A stretch of 6,559 nt of DNA from Chloroflexota bacterium (GCA_025980355.1 JAICXR010000198.1:1-6559), one strand, 5' to 3'; numbered from the stretch's first letter, positions 1-5,635 are shown. The notes: generated by a model from the letters alone, not told the origin. Numbers and translations are program-made.

Positions 1-25
1 CTTACCCACCCCCTCTGTTCACCCC

Positions 26-105
26 GGGGGGGCGGGGGTCCCTGGGGGGGTGTCGCTGTCCCCCCCCCGGCCCCCATCCCGGGGGCGGGGCTTCTTCGCC
101 CCGCC
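26..105. repeat. G/C homopolymer tract with stacked hairpins and a G-quadruplex motif
   Basis: Positions 26-50 contain G-runs of 7, 5 and 7 separated by 1 and 5 bases, which meets the usual G3+N1-7 pattern for a plus-strand G-quadruplex when a 7-G run is split. The third run (44-50) can instead pair with the C-run at 60-66 around a 9-nt loop. A second hairpin follows, with arms GGCGGGGC (84-91) and GCCCCGCC (98-105) and a TTCTTC loop. Neither stem is followed by a T tract. The region could act as a structural terminator for a gene left of the window. The homopolymers are also a place where sequencing errors are likely. Confidence 0.55.
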
Positions 106-118
106 TGGCAACAAGGGT

Positions 119-204
119 CCGCCGTGCAGATGAGAGGCGAATGAGATCATGCCGGGGCCATCAATCGCGGCCGGCATCTCATTCCCTTCTCACCTGCGCG
201 GCGG
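119..204 (+). repeat. long imperfect inverted repeat ending at the base before a start codon
   Basis: The left arm is 119-155 and the right arm 171-204, with a 15-nt loop at 156-170. Aligned as complements, 30 of 34 positions are Watson-Crick pairs. Two of the four differences become G-U pairs in RNA, and the left arm carries a 3-nt bulge (CAT, 148-150). The right arm ends at 204, directly before the ATG at 205, and contains the only purine-rich bases that could serve as a ribosome binding site (GGCGG, 200-204). It is therefore either a leader hairpin that masks translation initiation of the small membrane protein gene or a mobile-element or protein-binding palindrome. No T tract follows it. 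Confidence 0.7.
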
Positions 205-486
205 ATGCTACGCAGTATGGATATTGGTGAGATCGTCGTATTCGCCGTGGTGGGGATCGTGGCCGGGGCGCTCGCCAGTGCGGCGGTGCCGGAGCGGACC
301 CGCGGTGGCACCGCTATCGCCATCGTCACCGCCATGATCGGCGCCGCGCTAGGGAGCAGGATCGGCGCACACGTCTTCGGCACGGCCTCCTTCGCCCTCC
401 TGGGATCGATCGTCCTGGGCGTGCTCGGCGCGCTGGTGGTAGCGATCACGCCGCGACGCCGGCGCAGCACCCGGTATCATCTATAG
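205..486 (+). CDS. GlsB/YeaQ/YmgE-type small membrane protein
   Basis: A 93-residue, strongly hydrophobic protein with three predicted membrane segments (about residues 7-27, 34-54 and 60-81) and a basic tail (PRRRRSTRYHL). Glycine-rich helices with the pattern GIVAGALAS near the N-terminus, a short polar turn (PERTRGG) and a second helix MIGAALGSRIGA match the GlsB/YeaQ/YmgE (transglycosylase-associated) family. Proteins of this family are about 80-100 residues long and are linked to general stress or envelope responses; their molecular role is unknown. Two starts are possible: ATG 205, or ATG 217, which would give the shorter MDIGEIVVF N-terminus more typical of the family. Neither has a good ribosome binding site. 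A long inverted repeat ends immediately upstream. The gene is followed after 111 nt by a two-component system in the same direction. Confidence 0.8.
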   Translation: MLRSMDIGEIVVFAVVGIVAGALASAAVPERTRGGTAIAIVTAMIGAALGSRIGAHVFGTASFALLGSIVLGVLGALVVAITPRRRRSTRYHL

Positions 487-539
487 ACTGCGCTGGTGAT
501 GCCGTGCCGGGTTCCCGCCATTCCTCGCCCCCTGGTCGG

Positions 540-581
540 GCCGGCTGCGGGCCGCCGCCCGTTATCGGCGGCAGTGCCGGC
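540..581 (+). promoter_or_regulatory. two-tier leader hairpin before the response regulator
   Basis: The inner stem is GCCGCCG (551-557) with CGGCGGC (566-572) around an 8-nt loop. The outer stem is GCCGGC (540-545) with GCCGGC (576-581), separated from the inner stem by an asymmetric internal loop. It ends one base before the purine run AGGGGGG (582-588) that serves as ribosome binding site for the ATG at 598. It may be a terminator for the upstream small gene or a translational control element. Without a T tract the first is not proven. No convincing -35/-10 pair is visible in 487-597. Confidence 0.45.
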
Positions 582-597
582 AGGGGGGATTTACGGT

Positions 598-1266
598 ATG
601 CACATTCTCGTCGTCGAAGATGAGGCGAAAATTGCCGCGTTCGTCCAGCAAGGGCTGGAGGAAACGGGCTATCACGTGACCGTCGCGCGCGACGGCGAGG
701 CGGGCTTGCTGGAGGCCCAGTTCAATAACTACGACCTGGTCATTCTGGACGTGATGTTGCCGAAACTGGACGGCATTGCCGTCGCGCGCAAGCTGCGCGC
801 CGCCCGCAAGGCAACGCCGATCCTGATGCTCACGGCGCGGGACAGCGAGAAGGACAAGATCCTCGGCCTGGATGTCGGCGCCGACGATTACCTCACCAAG
901 CCGTTCTCCTTCGGCGAGTTCCTGGCCCGCGTGCGCGCGCTTCTGCGACGAGACACCCTCACCCGTGCCAGCGTGATGCAGGTCGGCGACCTGGAGGTGG
1001 ACACCGCCGCCCGGCGCGTGCGCCGTGGCGGGCAGGACGTGGAGCTATCGGCGCGAGAATACGCGCTCCTGGAGTACCTGGTCCATCACGCGGGCCAGGT
1101 CGTGACGCGCGACCTCCTGGCGGAGAACGTCTGGAGCGACACCGACGTGGAAAGCAACGTGATCGACGTGTACATCCGCTACCTGCGCCAGAAGATCGAC
1201 GCCCCCTTCGGCACCCCCCTCTTGCACACGGTGCGCGGCCTCGGCTATACCTTGCGCAGCCCGTAG
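598..1266 (+). CDS. OmpR/PhoB-family response regulator
   Basis: A 222-residue two-domain transcription factor that receives a phosphoryl group from the downstream histidine kinase and binds DNA. The receiver domain (about 1-115) has the acidic pair E7-D8, phospho-acceptor D51 (LVILDVMLP), T79 (MLTAR) and K101 (LTKPF). The C-terminal winged helix (about 127-219) ends in the usual RGLGYTL hairpin, with the recognition-helix region ESNVIDVYIRYLRQKID. All key residues are intact and the length is standard. The reading frame stays open to 496, but the extra 34 residues are proline/arginine-rich and unlike any receiver domain. The ATG at 598 directly precedes HILVVEDE and has AGGGGGG nine bases upstream, so it is the start. 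The kinase gene begins 4 nt after the stop. The target genes and signal cannot be read from the sequence. Confidence 0.95.
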   Translation: MHILVVEDEAKIAAFVQQGLEETGYHVTVARDGEAGLLEAQFNNYDLVILDVMLPKLDGIAVARKLRAARKATPILMLTARDSEKDKILGLDVGADDYLTKPFSFGEFLARVRALLRRDTLTRASVMQVGDLEVDTAARRVRRGGQDVELSAREYALLEYLVHHAGQVVTRDLLAENVWSDTDVESNVIDVYIRYLRQKIDAPFGTPLLHTVRGLGYTLRSP

Positions 1267-1270
1267 CGCC

Positions 1271-2263
1271 GTGTTCGTCACCGCCCGGCTACGGCTCACC
1301 CTCTGGTATCTCGCTATCCTGACCTTGATCGTCGGCGTGCTCAGCTTTGCGATCTATCACATCCTTGTGCGCTTCCCCCCGCCGACGGTGCCGGCCGGCC
1401 CGTTCACGCTCACCAAGCTGGTAGCGATCCTGGCCGGTATTCCCGATCAGCTGCTGGCCGGGCAGATCATCGTCACCGACCTGGGTGTACTGATTCTGGC
1501 CGCCCTGGGGGCCTACGTCCTCGCCGGGCGGACATTACAGCCCATCGCCGCGGCGATGCAGCGGCAACAGCACTTCGCCTCCGCCGCGTCGCACGAGCTG
1601 CGCACGCCCCTCACGGCGCTGCGGGGGACGATGGAAGTGGCGCTGCTGCGCCGCCGCACGCCGGAGGAGTATGAGCAGGTGTTGCGCAGTGCCGTGACCG
1701 AGGTGGAACGGATGAGCCTCCTCGTCGCCGAGTTACTCGGCGTCGTCCGCGCCGAGCGGGACGTTGACGCGCTGCAGCTCCAACGGGTCGACCTGTGCGC
1801 ATTGGCGCAGGAGGCGGTCGAGGGCGTGCGCCCGGCCGCGGTCCAGAAGCAGCAGACCCTGGAGGTGACGTTCGACGCCCCACTATCGGTCCGTGCCGAC
1901 CCACCGAAGCTGCGCCAGGCCATCGCCACGCTGCTGGACAACGCCGTGAGCTATACCCCAGAGGGGGGGACGGTCCGTCTCGTCGCCCGCCGTGCCCGCG
2001 GCCAGGGCCTGCTGGAAGTGGGCGACACCGGACCTGGGATTGCCCCGGAGCACCTGCCCCGGCTTTTCGAGCCGTTCTACCGCGTCGAGGAGGCCGCCGA
2101 TCGCGGCGCCGGCCACCTGGGTCTCGGACTGGCCCTTGCCGCCTGGATCGTCCGCGCCCACAAGGGCCATCTCAGTGTGGAAAGCCACGTCGCCGTCGGC
2201 ACGGTCTTCACGATTGCCTTACCGCTCGTGAATGACACCGTGCCCGCCCACAAGGGCCGCTGA
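1271..2263 (+). CDS. membrane sensor histidine kinase with short sensor loop
   Basis: A 330-residue sensor kinase, cognate partner of the response regulator encoded 4 nt upstream. Two membrane helices (about 9-33 and 66-85) enclose a loop of only about 32 residues, rich in Pro at its start, so no folded periplasmic sensor domain is likely. After helix 2 there is only a short degenerate HAMP-like link (GRTLQPIAAAMQRQQ) before the HisKA domain with phospho-acceptor H108 in FASAASHELRTPLT. The HATPase_c domain has the N box (LLDNAVSYTPEGG, N224), G1 box (D252TGPGI), F box (FEPFYR, 266-271) and G2 box (GHLGLGLAL, from 281). All catalytic motifs are present. The start is GTG at 1271 with no clear ribosome binding site, so it probably relies on translational coupling. 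The signal is unknown; stress within the membrane is an inference from the small loop. Confidence 0.93.
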   Translation: MFVTARLRLTLWYLAILTLIVGVLSFAIYHILVRFPPPTVPAGPFTLTKLVAILAGIPDQLLAGQIIVTDLGVLILAALGAYVLAGRTLQPIAAAMQRQQHFASAASHELRTPLTALRGTMEVALLRRRTPEEYEQVLRSAVTEVERMSLLVAELLGVVRAERDVDALQLQRVDLCALAQEAVEGVRPAAVQKQQTLEVTFDAPLSVRADPPKLRQAIATLLDNAVSYTPEGGTVRLVARRARGQGLLEVGDTGPGIAPEHLPRLFEPFYRVEEAADRGAGHLGLGLALAAWIVRAHKGHLSVESHVAVGTVFTIALPLVNDTVPAHKGR

Positions 2264-2413
2264 CGGCGACCGAGGCGAGCATCGCGCAGCAGGTAGGCGC
2301 CGGTGCATCCGGGGGTTGCCGGGCGGCCTCGCTGCGACCGCCTTCATAGCCAGACGAGCCGCGTCTCCCGCCGCTTCCGGTAGCGCCCCGCAGGTGATCC
2401 GATGTCGACGCCG
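2264..2413. other. convergent intergenic region without recognisable signal
   Basis: 150 bases between the ends of the kinase gene (+) and the Uma2 gene (-). I looked for a bidirectional terminator and found only short GC-rich self-complementary pieces with no T tract. No reading frame here resembles a protein. Confidence 0.5.
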
Positions 2414-3205
2414 TTACTCGTTGGCGCCATCCTCGCGGTAGCGCTCCAATTCTCGCCGCAACCGCTCGATCTCCTCCTCGGCGCGACGGAGATCCGCCTC
2501 GCTGCGCTGGCGCTCGGCCTCCGCACGTAGTCGCTCCGCTTCGGCCCGTTGACGTTCCGTCTCCGCCCGCTGGCGGGCAAACTCGGCCTGCTCCGGCGTC
2601 AACAGCAGCCGGCCTCCCGGCGTCTGCGCTTGCAGTAGCCTGCCCTGCACCACGAGGAAGAGGCCCAACACGTCGCTCCACAGCCGCCCTTGCGCATCGG
2701 GCGCCCACCGCCCAAACGCGCCGGACGCCGCGCGCCGGTAGCCCTCCAACGTCGAAGGCCCCGCATCGCGGGGGGTGAAGAGGGCATACTCGCGGACCGC
2801 CATCATGTTGTAGGCTCGGCGCTTCTCCACCTGGTCTCGCGTCGTGCTGTTTGGCGACACCACCTCCAGGACGAACGGCGGAAAGCTTCCCTCTACCTCA
2901 ACGTCGTAGCAACTCCGAGGGTGCTCCGGCACGAAAGCCACAAAGGTGTCGGGTGACAGCACCTTTTTTCGCGCCACATCGGGCCATTCGAACTGAATGG
3001 GCAGCATGCTGGCGACGAACCAGGGCAGCCCCTGCTCGTGAGCGTAGGTGCGCAGGCTGTGCGCAAAGCCCGACGCCGACCAGAACTGCAAATCCCCCAT
3101 CACCATCCAGGGCGCGTCCTTCGTGTCGTCCTCAAGGAACATCATGAACAGAAAGTCCGCTTGCTCCTGGGTCAAGCGCGGCGGCCACGTGGCGGTGTCG
3201 ATCAC
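2414..3205 (-). CDS. Uma2-family endonuclease with heptad-repeat coiled-coil tail
   Basis: A 263-residue protein. Residues about 30-200 match the Uma2 (DUF820) fold of PD-(D/E)XK nucleases: LSPDTFVAF with D86, PPFVLEVVSPNSTTRD with E114, then K128 and the YNMMAVREYALF block (Y132 onward). Their substrates and biological roles remain poorly known. The tail (214-255) is six consecutive heptads of the type AEAERQR and ends in YREDGANE; such tails are frequent in Uma2 proteins of Chloroflexota and cyanobacteria and probably mediate oligomerisation. The frame is open to a GTG at 3247, but the GTG at 3205 has AGGA seven bases upstream on the minus strand (complement of 3213-3216) and gives MIDTATWPP, so I chose it. 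The lipoprotein gene lies 123 nt upstream in the same direction, with a strong hairpin between them suggesting separate transcription. Confidence 0.88.
   Translation of the reverse strand: MIDTATWPPRLTQEQADFLFMMFLEDDTKDAPWMVMGDLQFWSASGFAHSLRTYAHEQGLPWFVASMLPIQFEWPDVARKKVLSPDTFVAFVPEHPRSCYDVEVEGSFPPFVLEVVSPNSTTRDQVEKRRAYNMMAVREYALFTPRDAGPSTLEGYRRAASGAFGRWAPDAQGRLWSDVLGLFLVVQGRLLQAQTPGGRLLLTPEQAEFARQRAETERQRAEAERLRAEAERQRSEADLRRAEEEIERLRRELERYREDGANE
2441..2566 (-). repeat. 21-bp-periodic coding repeat (six heptads)
   Basis: This segment encodes residues 214-255 of the Uma2 protein as AETERQR, AEAERLR, AEAERQR, SEADLRR, AEEEIER and LRRELER. The first three units are almost identical and the last three have diverged, so the tail probably grew by duplication of 21-bp units. 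The number of units can be expected to differ between relatives. Confidence 0.75.
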
Positions 3206-3276
3206 AGCCTCGTCCTTTCCCAGCACCCCGGCAGGCCAGACGCGCACCAGCCACCCTGCCGATTCTCCCTGCTCGC

Positions 3277-3282
3277 AGTATA
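3277..3282 (-). promoter_or_regulatory. possible -10 box TATACT for the Uma2 gene
   Basis: On the minus strand TATACT (complement of 3277-3282) follows the hairpin directly, sharing its last base, and lies 71 nt before the GTG start at 3205. No acceptable -35 hexamer is present, since that position falls inside the hairpin arm. Confidence 0.3.
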
Positions 3283-3309
3283 GCGCCAGAGCAGTCCTGC
3301 TCCGGCGCT
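3282..3309 (-). terminator. 12-bp stem hairpin between lipoprotein and Uma2 genes
   Basis: The arms are 3282-3293 and 3298-3309 with a 4-nt loop; 11 of 12 positions are Watson-Crick pairs and the remaining one is G-T. It lies 20 nt downstream of the lipoprotein stop codon on the minus strand. There is no T tract, so classical intrinsic termination is uncertain, but position and strength fit a terminator of a GC-rich genome. Confidence 0.55.
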
Positions 3310-3328
3310 CTAGGGAGGAACCGTCCGG

Positions 3329-3952
3329 TCAGGCGCACCGGGCGTTCGGCTCCGGCAACGCCGCGACCGCCGGCGCGCCGTGCACCGTGCGCTCGATCAG
3401 GTCGGCCAGCGCCCGCAACTGGTCGGCCTGCTCGCTGGACACACCGAGCACATTGTCCTGCCAGCGCACCGTGTGCTGGCGCGGACCTTCCCGCACCGCA
3501 AAGCTGTAGGAGTTGGACGGTGTGACGAAGGTTCCGCCCCGCGCCGAACGGAGCGTGAAATCGGCCGGATAGTCGAAGAAATCAATCCGGTCCATGTCGC
3601 GCTGGATGCGCTGGAAGTCGTCCGGGAGCAACGCCAGGGGCACCGTGACCGGTGGGTCGACGCCGGTGCCGGCGCGAGCGAACGTGCCGGCGAACGTGTC
3701 GACCCGGCTGAGCACGCACATGCCGTAGGTGAAGACGAAGCCGAAGCTCGCCGGCGGCAAGGTGGCCGCGCCCGGCGTCCAGGTCGGCGGGGGTGTACGA
3801 CGCGGCAGCGGCTGGGAGCTCGGCGTCAACGTGGGCAGTGGCGCCGTGCGCGGCTGGGAAAGGGTCGGCCGGCCGCCGGCGGCGGGGGCGATTCCGCAGC
3901 CGCTGAACAGCAACGCGACGGCGACAAGTACCGGAAACCGACCGCTCCGCAT
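3329..3952 (-). CDS. putative secreted lipoprotein of unknown function
   Basis: A 207-residue protein with a lipoprotein signal peptide: a basic start (MRSGR), a hydrophobic core (PVLVAVALL) and lipobox FSGC with acylated C19. Residues about 28-63 form a Pro/Thr/Ser-rich linker that would extend the domain away from the membrane. The C-terminal domain (about 68-193) contains FVFTYGMCVLSRVDTF, the segment DFQRIQRDMDRIDFFDYP, and VTPSNSYSFAVREG. It ends with a helix, QADQLRALADLIERTV. The IDFFDYP pattern with a following short-strand block resembles small uncharacterised exported domains also seen in Firmicutes, but I cannot name the family. The ATG start has GAGGAG five bases upstream (complement of 3958-3963). 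The leader carries palindromes and a hairpin. It lies downstream of the broken Uma2 gene and could be cotranscribed with it. Confidence 0.8.
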   Translation of the reverse strand: MRSGRFPVLVAVALLFSGCGIAPAAGGRPTLSQPRTAPLPTLTPSSQPLPRRTPPPTWTPGAATLPPASFGFVFTYGMCVLSRVDTFAGTFARAGTGVDPPVTVPLALLPDDFQRIQRDMDRIDFFDYPADFTLRSARGGTFVTPSNSYSFAVREGPRQHTVRWQDNVLGVSSEQADQLRALADLIERTVHGAPAVAALPEPNARCA

Positions 3953-3968
3953 GGCAGCTCCTCGCCGT

Positions 3969-3989
3969 GACGCCTGGCCGCGAGGCGTC
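3969..3989 (-). promoter_or_regulatory. perfect 7-bp hairpin next to the lipoprotein ribosome binding site
   Basis: GACGCCT (3969-3975) and AGGCGTC (3983-3989) pair perfectly around a 7-nt loop. In the minus-strand transcript the hairpin ends five bases before the GAGGAG ribosome binding site, so it could modulate translation. Confidence 0.45.
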
Positions 3990-4009
3990 GATCGTCCTCG
4001 TCTTCAAAA

Positions 4010-4034
4010 CGTCGTACGACGGTGGAACGTTCCA
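4010..4034. promoter_or_regulatory. two adjacent perfect 12-bp palindromes (operator candidates)
   Basis: CGTCGTACGACG (4010-4021) and TGGAACGTTCCA (4023-4034) are each perfectly palindromic. They are separated by one base, with centres 13 bp apart. They lie 58-82 bp upstream of the lipoprotein start. Perfect even palindromes of this length are typical of sites for dimeric regulators. Their sequences differ, so they might bind two proteins or be one composite site. No clear promoter hexamers are visible beside them. Confidence 0.5.
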
Positions 4035-4087
4035 ACGGCGGCGGGTACCAGCGTTGGCGCGCACCAAGCAACAGGACCGTATTGGCG

Positions 4088-4701
4088 TTAGGACGGGCTG
4101 AATAGCCAGGCGACCGCTACGCCGAGCTCCGGGAAGAGGGGGCAGCGCAGCGTGTCGCCCGGTCGGAGCGCTTCGGTCGCCACCAGCCGTTCTCCTCGCC
4201 GCTCGTAAATCGTGACGGTGCGCCGGTCGACGTCGACGAGCCAGTAGAAGCGGACGCCGGCCCGTTCGTAGGCGCCGAACTTCTTGGCGCGCGGCGGCCG
4301 ATCGTGGCGGGCGGTGTGCGGGGAGAGCACTTCCACCACAATGTCGGGGTGCCGACGACGGAGGCCAGCTCCGGGTGGTCCAGGATCGCTTCCCGTTCGC
4401 GCACCACAAAGAAGGCGTCAGGCTTATACACATCCGCGGCGGGAACAGTGGGTCCGCGGTAATCCAACACGACCATGCGGTCATTGCCGGCGCGTCCGTA
4501 GCCCGCCCATTGTGCATCAAGGAGCAGTTTCAGGCAACCCATCGCTGCCCGCATGTGGGGATCGACGGGTGACGCGTGGGCCACCAGTTCTCCTCCGATG
4601 ATTTCGTGCCACTCCTGGCTGCCGGCCAACTCCAGGTCGGCCGCCAGCTCCAGGAACTCGAGCGCGGTATAGGTTCGGCGTTCGGATGCAAGCGCTGCCA
4701 T
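4088..4701 (-). pseudogene. Uma2-family endonuclease, broken by a single-base frameshift
   Basis: The 5' part (4701 to about 4350) encodes MAALASERRTYTALEFLELA, then a typical Uma2 N-terminal half ending VYKPDAFFVVREREAILDHPELASVVGTP. The next residues in this frame (TLWWKCS) are nonsense, but the -1 shifted frame (ending at 4088) continues DIVVEVLSPHTARHD, then KKFGAYERAGVRFYWLVD and the usual Uma2 end. Adding one C to the CCCC run (complement of 4346-4349) restores a continuous 204-residue protein of normal family length with the PD...E...K nuclease residues in place. The start ATG (4701) has AGGAG nine bases upstream (complement of 4711-4715). Either a recent pseudogene or a sequencing error; no other lesion is visible, which favours a recent event or an error. 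It shares the family, but not close sequence, with the Uma2 gene at 2414-3205. Confidence 0.87.
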
Positions 4702-4737
4702 GGACGCTGACTCCTCTCGGTGGCGGGGACAATCGCT

Positions 4738-4743
4738 ATTCTA
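4738..4743 (-). promoter_or_regulatory. possible -10 box TAGAAT for the broken Uma2 gene
   Basis: TAGAAT on the minus strand (complement of 4738-4743) lies 36 nt before the ATG, with room for a start site and the AGGAG ribosome binding site. The -35 region is not convincing. Confidence 0.3.
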
Positions 4744-4791
4744 CGACGGCGTGGTGAACCAGCATCGTGACGCTGTTGTGCCGCCCTTCTG

Positions 4792-4820
4792 GTCACATCA
4801 AGCCGCGTATGCGCTATACT
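4792..4820 (+). promoter_or_regulatory. candidate promoter of the RHH/DUF5615 operon
   Basis: GTCACA (4792-4797, 4 of 6 matches to TTGACA) is followed after 17 bp by TATACT (4815-4820, 5 of 6 matches to TATAAT). Transcription would begin near 4827. That is inside the reading frame if translation starts at ATG 4809, so either this promoter or that start codon is wrong. Confidence 0.4.
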
Positions 4821-4833
4821 ACGGCGTATGCGC
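4805..4833 (+). repeat. 10-bp direct repeat GCGTATGCGC flanking a TATACT box
   Basis: GCGTATGCGC occurs at 4805-4814 and 4824-4833, a spacing of 19 bp or about two helical turns, with TATACTACG between. Autoregulatory operators of RHH antitoxins are commonly short direct or inverted repeats over the promoter, so this is a plausible binding site for the protein encoded here. Confidence 0.55.
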
Positions 4834-5279
4834 ACAAGATTGGACTGGCCACGACCAAGCAAACGGCGGAGCGTAAGGGGCGGCCATTTACCGTCCGGCT
4901 CTCTCCCGTCGTGGAACAGTGGATCGAGCAGGAGGCAAGCCGTAATCGTCGTGCCAAGAGTGTGGTGATGGAAGACCTGCTGGACGAAGCGATTCGCGTC
5001 CGCCGCTTCCCAGGACTGGCCTTTCGTGGCCCCGCACACGACCGCCGCGCCTGGCTATTAGGCACGGCGCTGGACGTATGGGAAGTCATTGAGGCCTATC
5101 AGGGTATGGGAGCGGATCGCCTCCGGGCGGAAGGAGATCTCCAGGAGGAGCAGCTTCGCCTGGCCATCAGCTACTATCAGCAGTTCCCTGAGGAGATTGA
5201 CCGCGCCATTACCGAGAACCGGCGCGCGGAGGGAGAGTGGCATGCCCTCTACCCGGCCGTTATCCCTGCCGCAACGTGA
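4809..5279 (+). CDS. ribbon-helix-helix protein, antitoxin of a DUF5615 toxin
   Basis: A 156-residue protein. Residues about 24-66 look like an RHH (Arc/MetJ/CopG) DNA-binding domain: strand GRPFTVRLSP, helix VVEQWIEQEASRNR, turn RAKS, helix VVMEDLLDEAIRVRR. The C-terminal part (about 68-135) contains GTALDVWEVIEAYQGMGADRL and then a helix with the pattern LAISYYQQFPEEIDRAI, resembling DUF433-like antitoxin domains that accompany DUF5615 toxins. It would both repress the operon and neutralise the toxin. Its stop TGA overlaps the toxin start GTG (GTGA, 5276-5279), a coupled arrangement typical of type II toxin-antitoxin pairs. The start is uncertain: GTG 4767, ATG 4809, or CTG 4845, the last giving LATTKQTAERKGRP and fitting the TATACT promoter. 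None has a good ribosome binding site. I used ATG 4809. Confidence 0.8.
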   Translation: MRYTTAYAHKIGLATTKQTAERKGRPFTVRLSPVVEQWIEQEASRNRRAKSVVMEDLLDEAIRVRRFPGLAFRGPAHDRRAWLLGTALDVWEVIEAYQGMGADRLRAEGDLQEEQLRLAISYYQQFPEEIDRAITENRRAEGEWHALYPAVIPAAT

Positions 5280-5635
5280 GGCTGTTCCTGGATGCGCACG
5301 TTTCCGGTAAGCGCGTAGGAGCAGGGCTGCGGCAGGCCGGTCACGATGTTCGGGCTGTTGATGAGGAGCGGGCTTTGGAGGGCCTCAGCGATGCGGCCCT
5401 CCTGGAACTGGCCGCGCGCGACAGTCGCGTCCTCGTCACCTGTAACGTTCGCGATTTTGTGCCGCTCGTCGTTGAATGGGCGAGTCTGAGCCGCGTGCAC
5501 GCTGGCGTGCTGCTGGTCCCGAACAGTGTCAAGCATGAGGAGTTCGGCCTGCTCGTCGCCAGCATCCACCGAACATTGGCAGATGCGGCGCCTGCGGACT
5601 GGCGAAATCGCGTGGCGTGGGTGCAACGCGCCTAA
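5276..5635 (+). CDS. DUF5615-family PIN-like toxin
   Basis: A 119-residue protein of the DUF5615 family, a PIN/Mut7-C-like fold whose members are presumed metal-dependent RNases and toxins. The start MRLFLDAHVS has D6. The middle part has AGHDV, then DEERALEGLSDAALLELA with D39 and E44, and RVLVTCNVRDF with T55, N57 and D60. These match the expected acidic cluster, although N57 stands where many relatives have Asp. The start is GTG 5276, which overlaps the stop codon of the antitoxin gene by four bases. The frame is open to a GTG at 5237 with GGAGG upstream, but the resulting 13 extra residues (ACPLPGRYPCRN) are not family-like. Length agrees with the family. The gene ends 75 nt before the stop codon of a decayed gene on the other strand. 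Confidence 0.87.
   Translation: MRLFLDAHVSGKRVGAGLRQAGHDVRAVDEERALEGLSDAALLELAARDSRVLVTCNVRDFVPLVVEWASLSRVHAGVLLVPNSVKHEEFGLLVASIHRTLADAAPADWRNRVAWVQRA

Noticed and set aside
496..597. N-terminal extension of the response regulator (34 residues from a GTG at 496)
   Set aside because: The extension is Pro/Arg/Ala-rich, unlike any receiver domain, and the ATG at 598 has a good ribosome binding site and the exact family start.
2155..2258. 14-bp repeat CGCCCACAAGGGCC at 2155-2168 and 2245-2258
   Set aside because: Both copies are inside the kinase gene and encode AHKG; two copies without further structure are not enough for a regulatory or mobile feature.
2208..2708. Minus-strand reading frame of 166 codons over the kinase end and the Uma2 tail
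   Set aside because: Low-complexity Gly/Arg/Ala composition in a frame antisense or shifted to supported genes.
3206..3247. Upstream GTG start for the Uma2 gene at 3247
   Set aside because: The GTG at 3205 has AGGA at ideal spacing; the extra 14 residues lack support.
3582..4520. Long minus-strand reading frame of 312 codons
   Set aside because: It overlaps the Uma2 and lipoprotein genes in another frame, is extremely Arg/Ala/Pro-rich and resembles no family; a GC-rich shadow.
4828..4968. Leaderless 46-codon frame beginning at ATG 4828 directly after the TATACT box
   Set aside because: It is out of frame with the RHH protein, Arg/Ser-rich and ends early; the frame with the RHH domain is clearly the coding one.
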